From DASYUM01 sp036001225 (GTDB taxonomy: Bacteria; Methylomirabilota; Methylomirabilia; Rokubacteriales; DASRDR01), in NCBI GenBank assembly GCA_036001225.1, contig DASYUM010000100.1, forward strand, positions 1-6,102: a DNA stretch of 6,102 bases, written 5' to 3'. The translations under genes were made by a program, and so were the position numbers. The notes beneath the pieces are model-generated. The model saw only the letters and a program-made list of their open reading frames with translations, was not told the origin of the DNA and ran no database searches. Positions 4,610 to 6,102 of the stretch are shown one piece after another. Position 1 is the stretch's first letter. Every line of letters starts with the position of its first letter.

Positions 4610-6102
4610 ATGTGTGGAATCTTCGGCTACGCGGGCATCCAGCAGGACGCCGCGGGGATCGTGCTCCGCGCGCTCAAGAAGCTCGAGTATCGCGGCTACG
4701 ACTCCTGGGGCGTGGGCGTCGCCCACGGCACCCAGGTCGTCATGGACAAGCGCGTCGGCAAGATCGGTGACGCGGTCGCGGAGCTTCCGGCCAGCGCCCT
4801 GGGCCTCGGGCACACGCGCTGGGCGACCCATGGCGGAGTGACCGAGCCCAATGCCCACCCCCACCTCGACTGCGCCGGGCGCCTCGCCCTCGTCCACAAC
4901 GGCATCGTCACGAACTACCGAGAGCTGCGCGCCCCGCTGGCGCGGGCCGGCCACCGGTTCCGTTCCGAGACGGACACCGAGGTGGTCGCCCACCTGCTCG
5001 AGGACTGTCTGAACCAGACGCCGTCTGGCCCGGATCAGCTCCTGGCCGCCACGATCGCCGCCTTCCGCCAGCTTCGGGGGCTCAATGCCATCGCCGTCCT
5101 CGACGCGCGCGACGGCCGGCTCGCCGCCGCCAAGAGCGGCTCTCCCCTCGTGCTCGGCTGGAGCGAGCAGGGCAACATGCTCGCCTCGGACTACAGCGCC
5201 CTGCTCGAGCACACCCGCCGGGTGACCTTCGTCGAGGATCAGCAGGCGGTGCTGGTCAGCCGCGAGACCAACCGTCTCTTCGACGTGTCGACCGGCCGCG
5301 AGCTGGTGCCCGAGATCACGGAGGTCCAGTGGGAGGCGGCCGCCACCGAGCTGGCCGGATACCCGGACTACATGACCAAGGAGATCCACGAGCAGCCGGC
5401 GGTCTTGCGGCGCCTCGGGCAGAGCTGGGGGGAACACGCGCGGCGGCTCGCGGCGATGCTGGCTGACGCGCGCGACGTCTTCGTCGTGGGCTGCGGCACA
5501 GCCGGCCACGCCGCGCTGGCTGCCCAGTACTTCCTCGCCCGGATCGCCGGCCGCCGCGTCACCTTCGCCACGGGGTCGGAGTTCTCGTACCTCGGCGACT
5601 TCGTCACCGCCGGATCGCTGGTGGTGGCCCTGTCCCAGAGCGGCGAAACCATCGACGTCATCGACTCGGTGCGGGCGGCGCGGCAGCGCGGGGCGCGCAT
5701 CGCCGCCCTGGTCAATGTCGAGGGCTCCACGCTGTGGCGCCTGGCTGACTGCGCGGTGCCGCTGGGGGCCGGTCCCGAGCGCTGCGTCCTGGCCACCAAG
5801 AGCTTCACCGCGAAGCTGGCCGTCCTGCTGCTGACCGCCTACGAGCTGACCGGGCAGCTCGCGGCCGGAGCCGCGCTGGTGGAGGGCGCGGCCGACGAGA
5901 TCGAGCGCCTGCTCGCCGACGACCGGCGCGACCTGATTCGCCGGATCGCCGAGGAGATCTACCTCCGCGACCACCTCTTCGTCATCGGGCGCGGCCCGAG
6001 CTATCCGCTCGCGCTCGAGGCGGCGCTGAAGGTGAAGGAGGTGAGCTACGTCCACGCCGAGGGCTTCGCCGGCGGCGAGCTGAAGCACGGCGTGATCGCG
6101 CT
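4610..6102 (+). CDS. glmS: Glutamine--fructose-6-phosphate aminotransferase (isomerizing), 5' part, cut by the window edge
   Basis: Makes glucosamine-6-phosphate from fructose-6-phosphate and glutamine, the first step towards UDP-GlcNAc for the cell wall. The reading frame is open to the right edge: 497 complete codons of a protein usually near 600. The start MCGIFGYAG exposes Cys2, the glutaminase nucleophile, after Met removal. LEYRGYDSWG (25-34), GHTRWATHGG (67-76), HPH (83-85), VHNGIVTNY (95-103) and SETDTE (119-124) complete the class II glutaminase domain. TKEIHEQP (256-263) begins the isomerase part, with GCGTAGHAA (294-302), GSEFSYLGD (322-330) and SQSGET (342-347) in the first SIS domain. 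GRGPSYPLALEAALKVKE (460-477) and HAEGFAGGELKHG (482-494) lie in the second; Glu477 and His493 match the catalytic E. coli Glu488 and His504. GGAGG (4599-4603) lies 6 nt before the ATG. CVLATKS (392-398) replaces the GVASTKA form of E. coli. Control by the upstream ribozyme confirms the function. Confidence 0.97.
   Translation, partial: MCGIFGYAGIQQDAAGIVLRALKKLEYRGYDSWGVGVAHGTQVVMDKRVGKIGDAVAELPASALGLGHTRWATHGGVTEPNAHPHLDCAGRLALVHNGIVTNYRELRAPLARAGHRFRSETDTEVVAHLLEDCLNQTPSGPDQLLAATIAAFRQLRGLNAIAVLDARDGRLAAAKSGSPLVLGWSEQGNMLASDYSALLEHTRRVTFVEDQQAVLVSRETNRLFDVSTGRELVPEITEVQWEAAATELAGYPDYMTKEIHEQPAVLRRLGQSWGEHARRLAAMLADARDVFVVGCGTAGHAALAAQYFLARIAGRRVTFATGSEFSYLGDFVTAGSLVVALSQSGETIDVIDSVRAARQRGARIAALVNVEGSTLWRLADCAVPLGAGPERCVLATKSFTAKLAVLLLTAYELTGQLAAGAALVEGAADEIERLLADDRRDLIRRIAEEIYLRDHLFVIGRGPSYPLALEAALKVKEVSYVHAEGFAGGELKHGVIA

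Noticed and set aside
4098..4611. Minus-strand open frames across the tam-glmS gap
   Set aside because: They cross the glmS ribozyme and leader, whose RNA structure explains the sequence; composition is that of random GC-rich frames.
4439..6088. Long minus-strand open frame (549 codons) opposite glmS
   Set aside because: It is antisense to a glmS frame with all catalytic motifs, has low-complexity Arg/Gly/Ala-rich composition, and arises because GC-rich DNA rarely makes stops.
1..6102. CRISPR array, tRNA, insertion sequence or att site
   Set aside because: No regularly spaced repeats, cloverleaf, transposase motifs or terminal inverted repeats were seen on either strand.

Overview
The window is very GC-rich (estimated near 70%) bacterial DNA carrying five genes in two divergent blocks. 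A minus-strand cluster of four genes fills about 4125 to 6, and the 5' part of glmS starts at 4610 on the plus strand and runs off the right edge. The GC content, the amidase next to an SBP of the NMT1/THI5 type, and the strong GGAGG ribosome sites would suit a soil or groundwater bacterium of a lineage such as Rokubacteria/NC10 or a similar high-GC phylum. That placement is a weak inference, because no rRNA or other marker is present.

The minus-strand cluster, read in transcription order, is: a trans-aconitate 2-methyltransferase homologue (tam, 4125-3352); a DUF2877 protein of the AllH type (3342-2338); an amidase-signature hydrolase with an intact Lys-cisSer-Ser triad (2347-1022); and a secreted ABC-transporter substrate-binding protein (1004-6). 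Gaps are 9 nt, a 10-nt overlap, and 17 nt, so the four are very likely one operon. DUF2877 includes a subunit of the oxamate carbamoyltransferase of allantoin-degrading enterobacteria. With an amidase and a small-molecule binding protein beside it, this suggests uptake and breakdown of an amide or ureide nitrogen source, but the substrate cannot be read from the sequence.

The roughly 480-base gap between the two divergent blocks is not empty. It holds a probable extended -10 promoter for glmS (4185-4214) and a complete, well-formed glmS ribozyme/riboswitch (cleavage between 4290 and 4291, 3' end about 4432). Between the ribozyme and the glmS start codon lie three GC-rich stem-loops in the leader. 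The ribozyme has the invariant core segments and every expected helix can be paired, including the 3' pseudoknot. It would self-cleave with glucosamine-6-phosphate as cofactor, giving feedback control of the glmS mRNA that encodes the enzyme making that metabolite.

glmS is open to the right edge with no in-frame stop: 497 complete codons of a protein usually near 600 residues. It carries the N-terminal glutaminase domain and most of the two SIS isomerase domains. The long minus-strand reading frame opposite it is a GC-rich shadow.
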